In this document: positions 44,914 through 53,483 of the stretch, piece after piece
How positions within the stretch are numbered: the first letter of the stretch is position 1
How the letters are laid out: the number at the start of each line of letters is the position of its first letter
Assembly: GCF_004769635.1 (NCBI RefSeq)
Contig: NZ_RQGH01000033.1
Coordinates: 1-64,000, forward strand
DNA from: Leptospira jelokensis
GTDB taxonomy: Bacteria > Spirochaetota > Leptospiria > Leptospirales > Leptospiraceae
Reading direction: 5' to 3'
DNA length: 64,000 nt
The notes under the pieces: generated by a model
Told to the model about the DNA's origin: nothing
Database searches by the model: none
The model's input: the letters and a program-made list of their open reading frames with translations, nothing else
Program-made: the position numbers and the translations under genes

Positions 44914-46146
44914 TTACATCTTTTGGATGATTTGTTCGAGTAAGGTTTTTAAGAACACAGGGTTTGGTGTTCCACTCTCAATTTTTCTATCATTGATGTA
45001 AAGAGAAGGAGTGGATTGGATATTCAACTTCTCAGCTTCATCAATTTCTGCATTCAATTGGTTTTGTGCTTCTTTTGATGCCATACATGTCTTAAGGGAA
45101 TTGACATTCAATCCAATCAGATTTCCTAAATTGACAACACTTGCGCCGGAATGGGCCACACCTTTTTCTAAGTTATCATACAATCCACGGTACATTGGTT
45201 CAAATTTCCCTTGTTTATCGGCACAAATCGCAGCCATCGCAGCAATACAAGACGTCGCTCCAGGTCTCGGTTGTTGCATCAGCCGGTTACAAGAACCATC
45301 CAAAGGAAAGTTTTTATACACAACCTTTACCATTCCATCATATTCAGAAAGTACAGTGTGTAAGATATGGCTTGTGTGAAGGCAATGACCACAATTATAA
45401 TCGGCATACTTGACAATTGTAATGGGTGCATCTTTTTTCCCAATAAAAGGTGAACCTGCGGTGTTGATTCCAAGTGTTGGTTCTTGGAAGTAAACATTGA
45501 CTTTGGTTTGGATTTCTTTGGAGTCCATTCCTCTTGAAGTAGCAAGGGTATTTGATGATTCACCTTTTACCCACATCTTACTGGAAGCAAAACCGACTGA
45601 AAAACTAAAAAAGAAAACAAGGCCGAACGTCGCATAACCTTCTTTAATTGAAGATAAAATGTCTAACTTAGGTTTACCTTCTGTTTTCCATAACAAATAA
45701 AGAATCACAAGTAAACTGATCGTCACAATGTAAGTGATAAAACACAATTGGCAAATGGTTCCGATGATCCCAACAGAAATTCCAAATAAAATTAGATCTA
45801 AAATAAATCCCAAAACCAAAACGGGAACCAGTAGAGAGATAAGTTTTGAAACTTCGTCTGAGTTTGTACTTTTGTAGATGGTAAAAAAAGTATAGGTTAC
45901 CAAACCATAAAAACCAAATCCAAGTAATGCAATGGGAACATTTCCAAGAAATGGGATACCGGGAATGGCAGAATAAGAACTTTCTGCTACCTTTAAACAA
46001 GAATCTCCACCACCTAATGCGGAACAAGCGGCGCCGGCAACGTTATCTGTCCCAATTCCAAAGTATTCCACTGCCAATAGGAATGAAAAAAGAAGTCCCA
46101 AAACTCCTACGACTAACCCACTGATTGCCAAATTTTTACGATTCAT
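44914..46146 (-). CDS. VKOR-DsbA fusion (disulphide-forming enzyme)
   Basis: 410 residues. The first ~185 form a VKOR-type membrane unit with four or five helices, loop cysteines C41 and C50 (AACSALGGGDSC), and the active pair C132/C135 in ICQLCF. A linker leads to a periplasmic thioredoxin-like DsbA domain with NCGHC (C252/C255) and the cis-Pro loop QSTPSLYIN. It oxidises periplasmic thiols and passes electrons to quinone. Fusions of this kind replace DsbB plus DsbA in spirochaetes, as family knowledge. Four bases upstream of it lies the end of hisA. Confidence 0.5.
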   Translation of the reverse strand: MNRKNLAISGLVVGVLGLLFSFLLAVEYFGIGTDNVAGAACSALGGGDSCLKVAESSYSAIPGIPFLGNVPIALLGFGFYGLVTYTFFTIYKSTNSDEVSKLISLLVPVLVLGFILDLILFGISVGIIGTICQLCFITYIVTISLLVILYLLWKTEGKPKLDILSSIKEGYATFGLVFFFSFSVGFASSKMWVKGESSNTLATSRGMDSKEIQTKVNVYFQEPTLGINTAGSPFIGKKDAPITIVKYADYNCGHCLHTSHILHTVLSEYDGMVKVVYKNFPLDGSCNRLMQQPRPGATSCIAAMAAICADKQGKFEPMYRGLYDNLEKGVAHSGASVVNLGNLIGLNVNSLKTCMASKEAQNQLNAEIDEAEKLNIQSTPSLYINDRKIESGTPNPVFLKTLLEQIIQKM

Positions 46147-46149
46147 CTT

Positions 46150-46893
46150 CTATTTTTCCCTCTTTTGATTTAGAATCCTGATACTTGTTTTTAGATCCAA
46201 TTTTCCTTCATAAATGGCTTTTCCTGTGATGGCGCCAAATAATTTTCCATTTGTTTTGTCATACAAATTCACCAAGTCTTCAGTGGAAGAAACACCACCC
46301 GAGGCAACAAGTTGTAAGTCTGGAAAACTTTCGAGTAATTCGGTATATGCTAAGGTATTGGGGCCTTCCATCATTCCATCTTTGGATATGTCGGTGAAGA
46401 TCACGTGCCGAATTCCCATCCCTACCATCGTTTTCAAAAAATCTTTATACAAAATACCAGAATTGGTTTCCCAACCCTTGGTTCTTACGTATCCATTTTT
46501 TGCATCCACGCCAATGACGATTCTGTTTTGGCCAAATAAAGAAAGTGCCTTCTCAACAATGTTAGGTTCTTCCACAGCGACTGTTCCTAAAATAAGCCGA
46601 GAAACACCAAGTCCATCGTAAAACTTCATATTGTCGATGGTTCGGATTCCACCACCTAACTCAAGTTCTACCGAACATTTCTCTTTGATTTTTTTTATCG
46701 TTTTTTCATTTTCTGATTTGCCAGTTTTTGCAGCATTTAAGTCCACAATGTGAATCAATGTGGCCCCTTGCTCTTCAAAGACTTGGATCATTTTTTCTGG
46801 AGAAGATGAATAAACAGTTTTTTTGGAATAGTCTCCTTGCAATAGGCGGACTGCTTCGTTATCGAGTAAATCTATGGCTGGTAATACTAACAT
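46150..46893 (-). CDS. hisA: Phosphoribosylformimino-5-aminoimidazole carboxamide ribotide isomerase
   Basis: 247 residues, a TIM barrel. LPAIDLLDNEAVRLLQGDY holds the first catalytic Asp, and IVIGVDAKNGYVRTKGWETNS the second. FTDISKDGMMEGPN and LVASGGVSSTEDL bind the phosphates. It performs the fourth step of histidine synthesis. Its start overlaps the hisH stop by one base. Confidence 0.5.
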   Translation of the reverse strand: MLVLPAIDLLDNEAVRLLQGDYSKKTVYSSSPEKMIQVFEEQGATLIHIVDLNAAKTGKSENEKTIKKIKEKCSVELELGGGIRTIDNMKFYDGLGVSRLILGTVAVEEPNIVEKALSLFGQNRIVIGVDAKNGYVRTKGWETNSGILYKDFLKTMVGMGIRHVIFTDISKDGMMEGPNTLAYTELLESFPDLQLVASGGVSSTEDLVNLYDKTNGKLFGAITGKAIYEGKLDLKTSIRILNQKREK

Positions 46894-47519
46894 TAGAGTT
46901 CAATAAAGTTTTTTAGGATTCCAAGTCCTAGTTTGTCTGATTTTTCGGGGTGGAACTGGGTTCCAAATACAGTTTCTTTTTCTACCACTGCAGGAAAGGA
47001 TTCACCATAATAATGGCAGTTCGCAGTAATATCAAGTCTATCAACTCCAACTGGCCTGTAAGAATGGATGAAGTACATAAAAGATTCGTTTGGAATCCCT
47101 TTTAGGAGTTTGGTATTCTTTTGTTTGATATCAAAGAGTTTGTTCCAACCCATATGGGGAACTTTTAAATTGGGTTTGCCTTCAAACTTTCTAATTTTAC
47201 CTCGGATTAGACCAAGGCCCGAGATCGTAGATCCAAGTTTATTTGTTTCATCGGAATCTTCAAATAACACTTGATAGCCGATACAAATACCAAATAAATA
47301 TTTTTTAGCAGCGACATGTTCTTTGATAAGCGAAGTAAAACCCAATTGATTTAAGTTCTGCATTGCTTTGTCAAAATGCCCATCACCAGGTAAAATAATT
47401 TTGTCCGCGTTTTTTACTTGGTTTGGGTCACTTGTGAAAACAAAATCTTCTGTATAAAGTGAAACTGCTTTTAACAAGGAATGGATATTTCCCATTCCAA
47501 AATCTAAAACAGCGATCAC
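46893..47519 (-). CDS. hisH: Imidazole glycerol phosphate synthase, glutaminase subunit
   Basis: 208 residues. [12 protein letters not shown] opens the class I amidotransferase fold. The nucleophile Cys is in [12 protein letters not shown] and the His/Glu pair in GTQFHPEKS. It supplies ammonia to HisF, which is not in this window. It overlaps hisB by four bases (ATGA). Confidence 0.5.
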   Translation of the reverse strand: MIAVLDFGMGNIHSLLKAVSLYTEDFVFTSDPNQVKNADKIILPGDGHFDKAMQNLNQLGFTSLIKEHVAAKKYLFGICIGYQVLFEDSDETNKLGSTISGLGLIRGKIRKFEGKPNLKVPHMGWNKLFDIKQKNTKLLKGIPNESFMYFIHSYRPVGVDRLDITANCHYYGESFPAVVEKETVFGTQFHPEKSDKLGLGILKNFIEL

Positions 47520-48109
47520 TCGAGCATTCCCTTGGTGGAAGGGATTTGGTCTTTGGCACTGGTATCAATGGCAATTGCTTGCCTGAGCGCCTTACCAAGT
47601 GCTTTAAAAATGGATTCATGGATGTGGTGTCTGTTTTCGCCGTAATGGACCACAACATGCAAATTCATTTTAGCGTTGAGAGCCAGTTTCTGCAAAAACT
47701 CTAACGTAAGTTCGGCGTCATAGATTCCAAACTTACCATCGAGTGTTGGCCCGGTGTATTTAAAGTAAAACCTTCCGCCGAGATCCACTGCCACAGTGGT
47801 CAAAACTTCGTCCATAGGAAGGGTAAAATTTCCATACCGAAAAATACCCTTTTTGTCTCCCAATTGGTTGTGGATCATTTGGCCAAGGAGGATCGCCGTA
47901 TCTTCCACTGAGTGGTGGCAATCAATGCCAATGTCACCTCGGAGTTTTAAGTCCATGTCGATGAGGCCATGTTTCGAAATATGAGAGAGCATATGCTCAA
48001 AAAACGGGATTTCTGTATCAAAGGAATATACACCACTGCCTCGGAGGTTTAGGTCCAAGCGGATGTCCGTTTCGGATGTTTTTCTGGATTCCACCATATT
48101 CCTAAGCAT
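47516..48109 (-). CDS. hisB: Imidazoleglycerol-phosphate dehydratase (single-function)
   Basis: 197 residues. The metal-binding His clusters are [13 protein letters not shown] and [14 protein letters not shown] in the first half, with [22 protein letters not shown] in the second. There is no phosphatase domain. First of the run hisB-hisH-hisA. The ATG at 48109 is used; one at 48097 is also possible. Confidence 0.5.
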   Translation of the reverse strand: MLRNMVESRKTSETDIRLDLNLRGSGVYSFDTEIPFFEHMLSHISKHGLIDMDLKLRGDIGIDCHHSVEDTAILLGQMIHNQLGDKKGIFRYGNFTLPMDEVLTTVAVDLGGRFYFKYTGPTLDGKFGIYDAELTLEFLQKLALNAKMNLHVVVHYGENRHHIHESIFKALGKALRQAIAIDTSAKDQIPSTKGMLE

Positions 48110-48151
48110 GTTTGGCAGAAAACCCAGGTGTCAAGAGAGAATGTGCGAGAG

Positions 48152-48262
48152 TTAGGATGCGAAACTCAAAATACCAACCAAATTATACCCAACAAAGACC
48201 CAAAAAAAATAAACAACAGCAATCACCATAAATACCAAAATTCGTTTCCAGTGCTCTTTCAA
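48152..48262 (-). CDS. Small single-helix membrane protein upstream of hisB
   Basis: A 36-residue frame starting at a TTG with a strong GAGGGG site about six bases before it. The sequence is a basic N-terminus (KEHWKRI) followed by one hydrophobic helix (LVFMVIAVVYFFWVF), then a short tail. It ends 42 bases before hisB. It is not a histidine attenuator, having one His only. Real on the basis of the ribosome-binding site and shape; function unknown. Confidence 0.5.
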   Translation of the reverse strand: MKEHWKRILVFMVIAVVYFFWVFVGYNLVGILSFAS

Positions 48263-48356
48263 AAAGTTCCCCTCTATAGGGACTAACAATCCAAAGGGGA
48301 TTCCTTCTCATTTTTTTTAGGGAAATCCTTTTATTTTTTGGGAACCTGGGCCAAGT

Positions 48357-48824
48357 TCACTTGCCAAACCTTTGGTTGAACATACGAACAAGTTCTGAAA
48401 TCGAATCTTCCACATACTTAAAGTGTTTGGGTTTCATCGGTTCCAGAGGCATCATATCGTGGATTTTTTTGTACCGGTCAAAGGACTCACGAACATATTC
48501 CAAATACTTTTGGCTCGTAATTCCATACCGTTTGAAAATGGACTCGTTTTCAACGAACAGACGTTTGAATTCGTCAGCAAAATTGCCATCATTCAAAAAA
48601 TAATATCGTAAGTCAGCTTTTGCCTGGGAAAAGGCAATGTCAATATTGGTGATGAACTTAGAAGTTTTGGTTGGTTCCGAGTTCAATTGGCTTTGGGAAG
48701 ACAATTTGGCTGCCGCTTGCTCAATTGCTTTTTGTTCCGAAATTCGTTTTTCTTTTTCGAATTCTTTTGTCAGTTTTTCCCGTTTCAGGACTTCGTCTAC
48801 TGAGGACTTTTTATCGTCAGGCAT
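48357..48824 (-). CDS. Cytoplasmic protein of unknown function
   Basis: 155 residues, strongly charged, helical, likely coiled coil in the first 50 residues (EVLKREKLTKEFEKEKRISEQKAIEQAAAKL). The C-terminal part has AFSQAKADLRYYFLNDGNFADEFKRLF. No family recognised. It lies between the rhomboid gene and the small membrane ORF, in the same direction as both. Confidence 0.5.
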   Translation of the reverse strand: MPDDKKSSVDEVLKREKLTKEFEKEKRISEQKAIEQAAAKLSSQSQLNSEPTKTSKFITNIDIAFSQAKADLRYYFLNDGNFADEFKRLFVENESIFKRYGITSQKYLEYVRESFDRYKKIHDMMPLEPMKPKHFKYVEDSISELVRMFNQRFGK

Positions 48825-48873
48825 AGTTTCATTATCCCCATCTCACACAAGTGTCAAGGAATAAGACGAAATT

Positions 48874-49827
48874 TTATTCCTTTGCTCGACGTAGGGCACA
48901 ATTTGGCAACCATTCACAGCGTAAACAAATGGGATCTTCGGTATTATACGTAGAAGGTGGGCAAATATTGGCATTTTCCACTTGTAATGGTTGTAAATAA
49001 TTTATTACCGAAGCCCTATCTCGTTTGGATTCAATTTGTTTTAGAACAGATTCGTTGATTTTTTTTTGGTCCAAAAATAGGTCTTCGACTGGAGCTTGTT
49101 TTGCTTTGGCATTGGGAGATGTTTCATTTTGTCGCGGTGCCTCCCATTCTAAACCAGGTAGATACGGAACTGTGCCTGGTAAAAAATGTTTGGGAAAAAG
49201 TTTCACAAGGAGGAGCGCCGTTAAGGCTCCACCCAAATGGCAAGTATTGGAGATTGAGCCATTCCCAAATTGGGAAATCAGATAACCAATGGCTATGGAT
49301 ACCCAGACTGCATTTTTTGCTTTCACAGGGATAATGAATAATAAGATTTCGGCATTAGGATAAAAAAGACCGAATAACGCAAGTAAACCGAATACAGCAC
49401 CAGAGGCTCCAATCGTTTGTGATGCCATGGATTCTAAAACAGGTACTTGCCCACCTAACATGATGTTTAAATAGGCAGACAATACCACAAAAATGCCAGC
49501 GCCAATTTGTGATAAAAAATATAAAATGGTGAACTTAGTTTTTCCAATAATCGGAATGAGATTATTGCCCAACATGTACATTGCATACATATTAAAAAGT
49601 AAATGTAGAGGTAAGGCTTCTACTGCATGGAGGAATCCGTACGTGAATACTTGCCAAATGGCTCCACTCAAAACAAAATCAGGTGTGAGTCCAAAACGAT
49701 AGATGAGTTGTTGGTTAGCAAAGTATTGTAAAAAAAACACCAAACTATTGATGATTAAAATGACATTCAAAGGGTGAAGGATCGGATTCCCGAATAAACT
49801 AGGGCCCTGGCTTCGATTTCGACTCAT
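48874..49827 (-). CDS. Rhomboid-family intramembrane protease with a C-terminal Cys cluster
   Basis: 317 residues, six helices. The catalytic Ser is in TIGASGAVFGLLALFG and the His in SNTCHLGGALTALLL, as in active rhomboids. After the membrane part comes a ~90-residue cytoplasmic tail ending with four cysteines (NICPPST, PICLRCEW, PNCALRR), which could bind zinc. The start has no obvious Shine-Dalgarno sequence. Confidence 0.5.
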   Translation of the reverse strand: MSRNRSQGPSLFGNPILHPLNVILIINSLVFFLQYFANQQLIYRFGLTPDFVLSGAIWQVFTYGFLHAVEALPLHLLFNMYAMYMLGNNLIPIIGKTKFTILYFLSQIGAGIFVVLSAYLNIMLGGQVPVLESMASQTIGASGAVFGLLALFGLFYPNAEILLFIIPVKAKNAVWVSIAIGYLISQFGNGSISNTCHLGGALTALLLVKLFPKHFLPGTVPYLPGLEWEAPRQNETSPNAKAKQAPVEDLFLDQKKINESVLKQIESKRDRASVINYLQPLQVENANICPPSTYNTEDPICLRCEWLPNCALRRAKE

Positions 49828-50007
49828 GGTACTTCCAAAATTTACAATGGTGGGAAAGAAACAAGGGAAATAAAAAAAGGGGGAATCCTTTCGGAAGCCC
49901 CCCGGGAGTGATTTAAGGTAAAATCAGGCAACAGACCCTACCTTGATTATCAATCACTTCTACCATCGGAATTCTATGCTTCCTGCTTAATAGTTCAGAG
50001 AAAAAAT
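49828..50007. other. Intergenic region downstream of the FNR-like gene
   Basis: It contains the terminator at 49872-49903 and, on the minus strand, a 17-codon frame (ATG at about 49968) too short to support as a gene. Confidence 0.5.
49872..49903 (-). terminator. Terminator of the FNR-like gene
   Basis: On the minus strand: GGGGGCTTCC, a GAAA loop, then GGATTCCCCC and seven T; one mismatch in the stem. Confidence 0.5.
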
Positions 50008-50748
50008 TTAGGCAATTTTTGAGAGAGAATAGAGGGCTTCTCTGTTCAGGATGTCGATGTGGTTTTTGTCCACTGAGATAAATTCCCGTGCCTTCAGGTC
50101 AGAAAGTGCACGTACCAAGGTTTCCGTTTTGGTACCAATGAAGGTAGCAAGGACATCCCTTGTGACTTTGAGTTCTACATGGTTTTTTCTGCCTTGGGCA
50201 TTGTCCAAAACGATGAGGATCTCCGCTAATTTTTCGTGGACCTGTTTGGTTCCGAGAGAGACCACATGTTCTTCCATCTCACGCCACTCTTTGGCCATTT
50301 GACGGAACACTTCTTTTTGGAAATTGCTATCATCTTTTACAAGGGCATCGATGAGAGCTCCTGTGATGTAACAGGCATGAGTGTCTTCTATTGCGACAAC
50401 ATTATGATGAGAGATCGAATCAGAAATACAATCGCGAAACCCAACCCAATCCCCTGGACCACTGAGTCGGAGGGTTTGTTCTTTGCCACTGGCAAGTTGC
50501 ACATAACTACGCACAAGCCCTGACTTAATGAAAAAAAATCCTTCGGCTTTCACCCCGGCCGTGACCAGTTGTTTGCCCCGAGGGAAAATGGTAAAATCTT
50601 TACCCGCATTGATTCGTTCGATTGTTTCATGTGCCGCACAGTGGAGCACATTATGATTTTTGTAATCACAAAGAAAACAATCTGGATTGAGAGGGCCTTC
50701 AGACATCAAACTTTTTTGTAACCTCTTAGCCGTCACTTGTCGAGACAA
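50008..50748 (-). CDS. Crp/Fnr-family regulator with FNR-like cysteines
   Basis: 246 residues. An N-terminal Cys set (C24, C27, C37 in DCFLCDYKNHNVLHC) precedes the cyclic-nucleotide-type barrel (FFFIKSGLVRSYV, LSGPGDWVGF), with C126 in DTHACYITG at the place of FNR's C122. The dimer helix follows, and the DNA-binding domain is VTRDVLATFIGTKTETLVRALSDLKAREFI. Four cysteines at these places suggest an oxygen-sensing [4Fe-4S] cluster, though the spacing (x2, x9) differs from E. coli FNR (x2, x5). Confidence 0.5.
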   Translation of the reverse strand: MSRQVTAKRLQKSLMSEGPLNPDCFLCDYKNHNVLHCAAHETIERINAGKDFTIFPRGKQLVTAGVKAEGFFFIKSGLVRSYVQLASGKEQTLRLSGPGDWVGFRDCISDSISHHNVVAIEDTHACYITGALIDALVKDDSNFQKEVFRQMAKEWREMEEHVVSLGTKQVHEKLAEILIVLDNAQGRKNHVELKVTRDVLATFIGTKTETLVRALSDLKAREFISVDKNHIDILNREALYSLSKIA

Positions 50749-50771
50749 AATTTTAGAAACTTTCTAAAATT

Positions 50772-51590
50772 TCATTTCCCTTTGAATTTTGGATCCCGCT
50801 TTTCTATGATACTTTGGATCGTCTCTTTAAAGTCATCCGAGATAAAATTTCTGGCTTGGGACTCTGCTTCTTTTTTGAGTGCTGAATCCAATTGTTTCCA
50901 ATGATATAAATTTGTTTTGAGTTCTTGTAAGGCAAGTGGTGCAGCTTTTGATAAAGAGATCGCAAGTTCCATGGCTCGTTCATAAACAGAGGATTTAGGA
51001 ACTGAATCGAGAGCAAGCCCCCATTCTTTGGCAGTATTACCATCAAATGTTTCCCCTGTTAGGAGGAGCCTTCCTCCTAAACTTTTACCAAGAAGTTCTG
51101 GCGCAAGGTAACTAGAACCCATACCAGGATGGATACCCAATCGAACAAAATTAAAGGAATACTTTCCTTCGTTTGCAAAGATGCGAAGGTCACAACCAAA
51201 GGTTAAAGAAAGTCCTGCACCAATCGCATGCCCATTCACAGCAGCAATCACAGGAACTGGCAATTTCCGAACAGATAAAAAGAAACCATAGAACTTTCTC
51301 ATATCACGTCTGTTTTGCGAGAAAGATTTTTCAGAGAAAGATCGTAATAAGTTTAAATCTCCACCAGCACAAAAGACATCATTTCGTCCGGAGACAATGA
51401 CGGCTCTTGGAAGTTTTTTTTCTTTGCGGATGGAATGGATGAGATCAGAAAACTCTTCTCCCATTTTCCAAGTCATGGAATTTCGAGAAGAGGGATTGTT
51501 TAAAAAGATGGAAAGGATGGTTCCATCTTCAGTTTCACGGGATTCTATTTCTAGGAATTCATACTCTTTGGTTTCAAATCGCGATTTCAT
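50772..51590 (-). CDS. Crotonase-family protein lacking both hydratase glutamates
   Basis: 272 residues with the enoyl-CoA hydratase/isomerase fold: oxyanion-hole segments VFCAGGDLNLL and NGHAIGAGLSLTFGCDLRI, and IHPGMGSSYLAPELLG. In true hydratases the two catalytic Glu lie in GGGCEL and in QPE; here those places read GAGLSL and NFVRL, so water addition is unlikely. It may be an isomerase or thioester hydrolase. Its start overlaps the previous gene by 17 bases. Confidence 0.5.
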   Translation of the reverse strand: MKSRFETKEYEFLEIESRETEDGTILSIFLNNPSSRNSMTWKMGEEFSDLIHSIRKEKKLPRAVIVSGRNDVFCAGGDLNLLRSFSEKSFSQNRRDMRKFYGFFLSVRKLPVPVIAAVNGHAIGAGLSLTFGCDLRIFANEGKYSFNFVRLGIHPGMGSSYLAPELLGKSLGGRLLLTGETFDGNTAKEWGLALDSVPKSSVYERAMELAISLSKAAPLALQELKTNLYHWKQLDSALKKEAESQARNFISDDFKETIQSIIEKRDPKFKGK

Positions 51591-52140
51591 CTATCTGAAA
51601 GGATTCGTACCAGGCTTTATCTTGTAAAGATAAAGGTTTTTTCCCAATCTCCATATTTTCAAAGTAATTGAGTAGAATCTCTAAGTGTTGGCTTTCTAAG
51701 TTTTGCTCGGGGGATGCGGAATCAATGCCTTTGCTAAACAAAACATCTCCTCTAATTTTATCTTTGTAATGGTCAGGTTTGCCACTAAAGATCAAATGTG
51801 CGGAAATCAAATCAAAACGAATGGTATCCACAATCCTACGAAGTGAATCCTCTGTTTCTAAATAATACCGGGAAGCCACTTCTGTTTGGAAATAATCACC
51901 CCATGTGATGAGATCTGGAACTGATCCTGTTTTTTCCAAAATTTTGGCTTGGGTCTCTTCGTCTGTATAAAGAGATCCTGCAAATCGTTCCACGATGGAA
52001 TGGAGGTCTGACAAGATCGCAAGTTTTTCTGGGTTCAGGAGGCCTTGGCGGATCATTGGCAAAAGTTCGGAATTTACATGTTTGGGGAGAGTGAGTTCCA
52101 TATACTTCCCATTTCGGCGGATTCTGTCGTTTCCCAGCAC
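51574..52140 (-). CDS. Helical protein of unknown function
   Basis: 188 residues, soluble, mainly helical (LPMIRQGLLNPEKLAILSDLHSIVERFAGSLY). No known motif. A start at MELTLPKHVN (about 12 codons in) is equally plausible. It overlaps the crotonase gene downstream, so the two are probably co-translated. Confidence 0.5.
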   Translation of the reverse strand: MLGNDRIRRNGKYMELTLPKHVNSELLPMIRQGLLNPEKLAILSDLHSIVERFAGSLYTDEETQAKILEKTGSVPDLITWGDYFQTEVASRYYLETEDSLRRIVDTIRFDLISAHLIFSGKPDHYKDKIRGDVLFSKGIDSASPEQNLESQHLEILLNYFENMEIGKKPLSLQDKAWYESFQIDEIAI

Positions 52141-52193
52141 ATTTTCTCCACCGGAAAATCAGTTTTCGCCCTCTAAAAATCGATAATTTGAAT

Positions 52194-53483
52194 ATGGCTA
52201 TCGGCAGAACAGATTCGATGCAAGAACTCATCACGATCCTCGAATCGTTATTTGATGAGACCATCATAGGCTCCGATGTCAATATCGTAAAACACCTCTT
52301 TTATTACCTAAAGGCCGATAACCGCGAATTCGAATTCATTTATGAAGAAGACAATTTAGTGGCCGCAGTTGAAGAAATTGAGGCGCATTCTGTCACCTTG
52401 ATGATCCCAGACCTTGTGGAAAAAGGTTCCAGACGAGCCCGTGTTCGTTTTGAAGTGATGAACATCAACTATCAGTTTGAAGTGGTCATCCTCGATATCC
52501 AAAAAGACCAAATTGTCATCAAAACTCCTACCGAGTTACAATCATACCAACTGAGGACCAATCGAAGGATTCCTGTTGATGATTTGTTTATGAACTTCAT
52601 CATCCTTTTTAGAAGTTTGTCAGGTGGATCTAGGGAAGTAGGGAAAAACTTGTACGCAGAAAGTCGTTTCCCTCACCTAATGAAAGAAGTACGAAAGGAC
52701 AGACCCGACAGTAAACTCATCAATATCATGTTAACCGAGGCCATCGAACGAATTTCTAAAGATTATGAAATTCATTTTTTCAAAGAAGAAAAGTCTTTAA
52801 ATGAGTTTGATGATTTTATCAAAAAAACGATCCTTCGCACGGCAAAAACAATTTATATCCCAGATTGTAACCGAATCACCTCATACATCAACGAAACAAA
52901 TGATGATGTTTTATTTAATTACCATTCCGATTTCAAGGAAATGTCAAAAGATTTGGGTGAGGAGTTTTCATTAGAGTTTTTTGAATCCATGCGTAAACAT
53001 GAGTCTAGAAACTTTTTGGTTTCTTACATCATCACGCCCATTCGTTTGTATGAAGATGTAGTTGGATACATAAAGGTGTATTCCACTGCAATGGAACGAT
53101 TCACCATTTCCCAAAACCAAGCTGTTTATATATTTGAACTCGCAGAAATCATCAGTTATGTATTCACAAAAATTGCAATTCAGTATGGTAGTTATGAAAC
53201 CATGCAGTCCACAACCAAAGTTGTGGATATTTCACTAGATGGTCTTCTTTTTGAAATTTATGACAAACGTCTTTTCCATTACCTAAAACGGCACAATATC
53301 ATTAAAATGTTTATCCCTTTGAACAAGGAGAGGACTATGATTTTACGCGGTGAAATCATACGTTTCCTTGATAAAGGAGACCATTACCATTTAGGGGTGA
53401 ATTATTTCAGCTCGGCACCTGATGATATGTTGTACTTAGAATCCTATTTATTCGAAAAGAGTATGAAAATCCTTTCAGAGTAA
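52194..53483 (+). CDS. PilZ-like protein with the c-di-GMP motif split by a large insert
   Basis: About 429 residues from the ATG at 52194 (a TTG two codons upstream is possible). Residues 1-115 look like a YcgR/PilZN-type N-terminal domain. Then comes LRTNRRIPV with the RxxxR motif (about R121-R125), and much later VVDISLDGLLFEI with the (D/N)xSxxG motif (about 345-350). Between them lie some 220 residues, perhaps a GAF-like domain (FLVSYIITPIRLYEDVVGYIKVYST). In usual PilZ domains the two motifs are about 30 residues apart. I associate proteins of this type with Leptospira (DUF1577). Ends overlap the convergent gene by nine bases. Confidence 0.5.
   Translation: MAIGRTDSMQELITILESLFDETIIGSDVNIVKHLFYYLKADNREFEFIYEEDNLVAAVEEIEAHSVTLMIPDLVEKGSRRARVRFEVMNINYQFEVVILDIQKDQIVIKTPTELQSYQLRTNRRIPVDDLFMNFIILFRSLSGGSREVGKNLYAESRFPHLMKEVRKDRPDSKLINIMLTEAIERISKDYEIHFFKEEKSLNEFDDFIKKTILRTAKTIYIPDCNRITSYINETNDDVLFNYHSDFKEMSKDLGEEFSLEFFESMRKHESRNFLVSYIITPIRLYEDVVGYIKVYSTAMERFTISQNQAVYIFELAEIISYVFTKIAIQYGSYETMQSTTKVVDISLDGLLFEIYDKRLFHYLKRHNIIKMFIPLNKERTMILRGEIIRFLDKGDHYHLGVNYFSSAPDDMLYLESYLFEKSMKILSE

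Noticed and set aside
49918..49968. 17-codon minus-strand ORF after the FNR-like gene
   Set aside because: Too short and only a distant AGGAAG in front; cannot be separated from chance.
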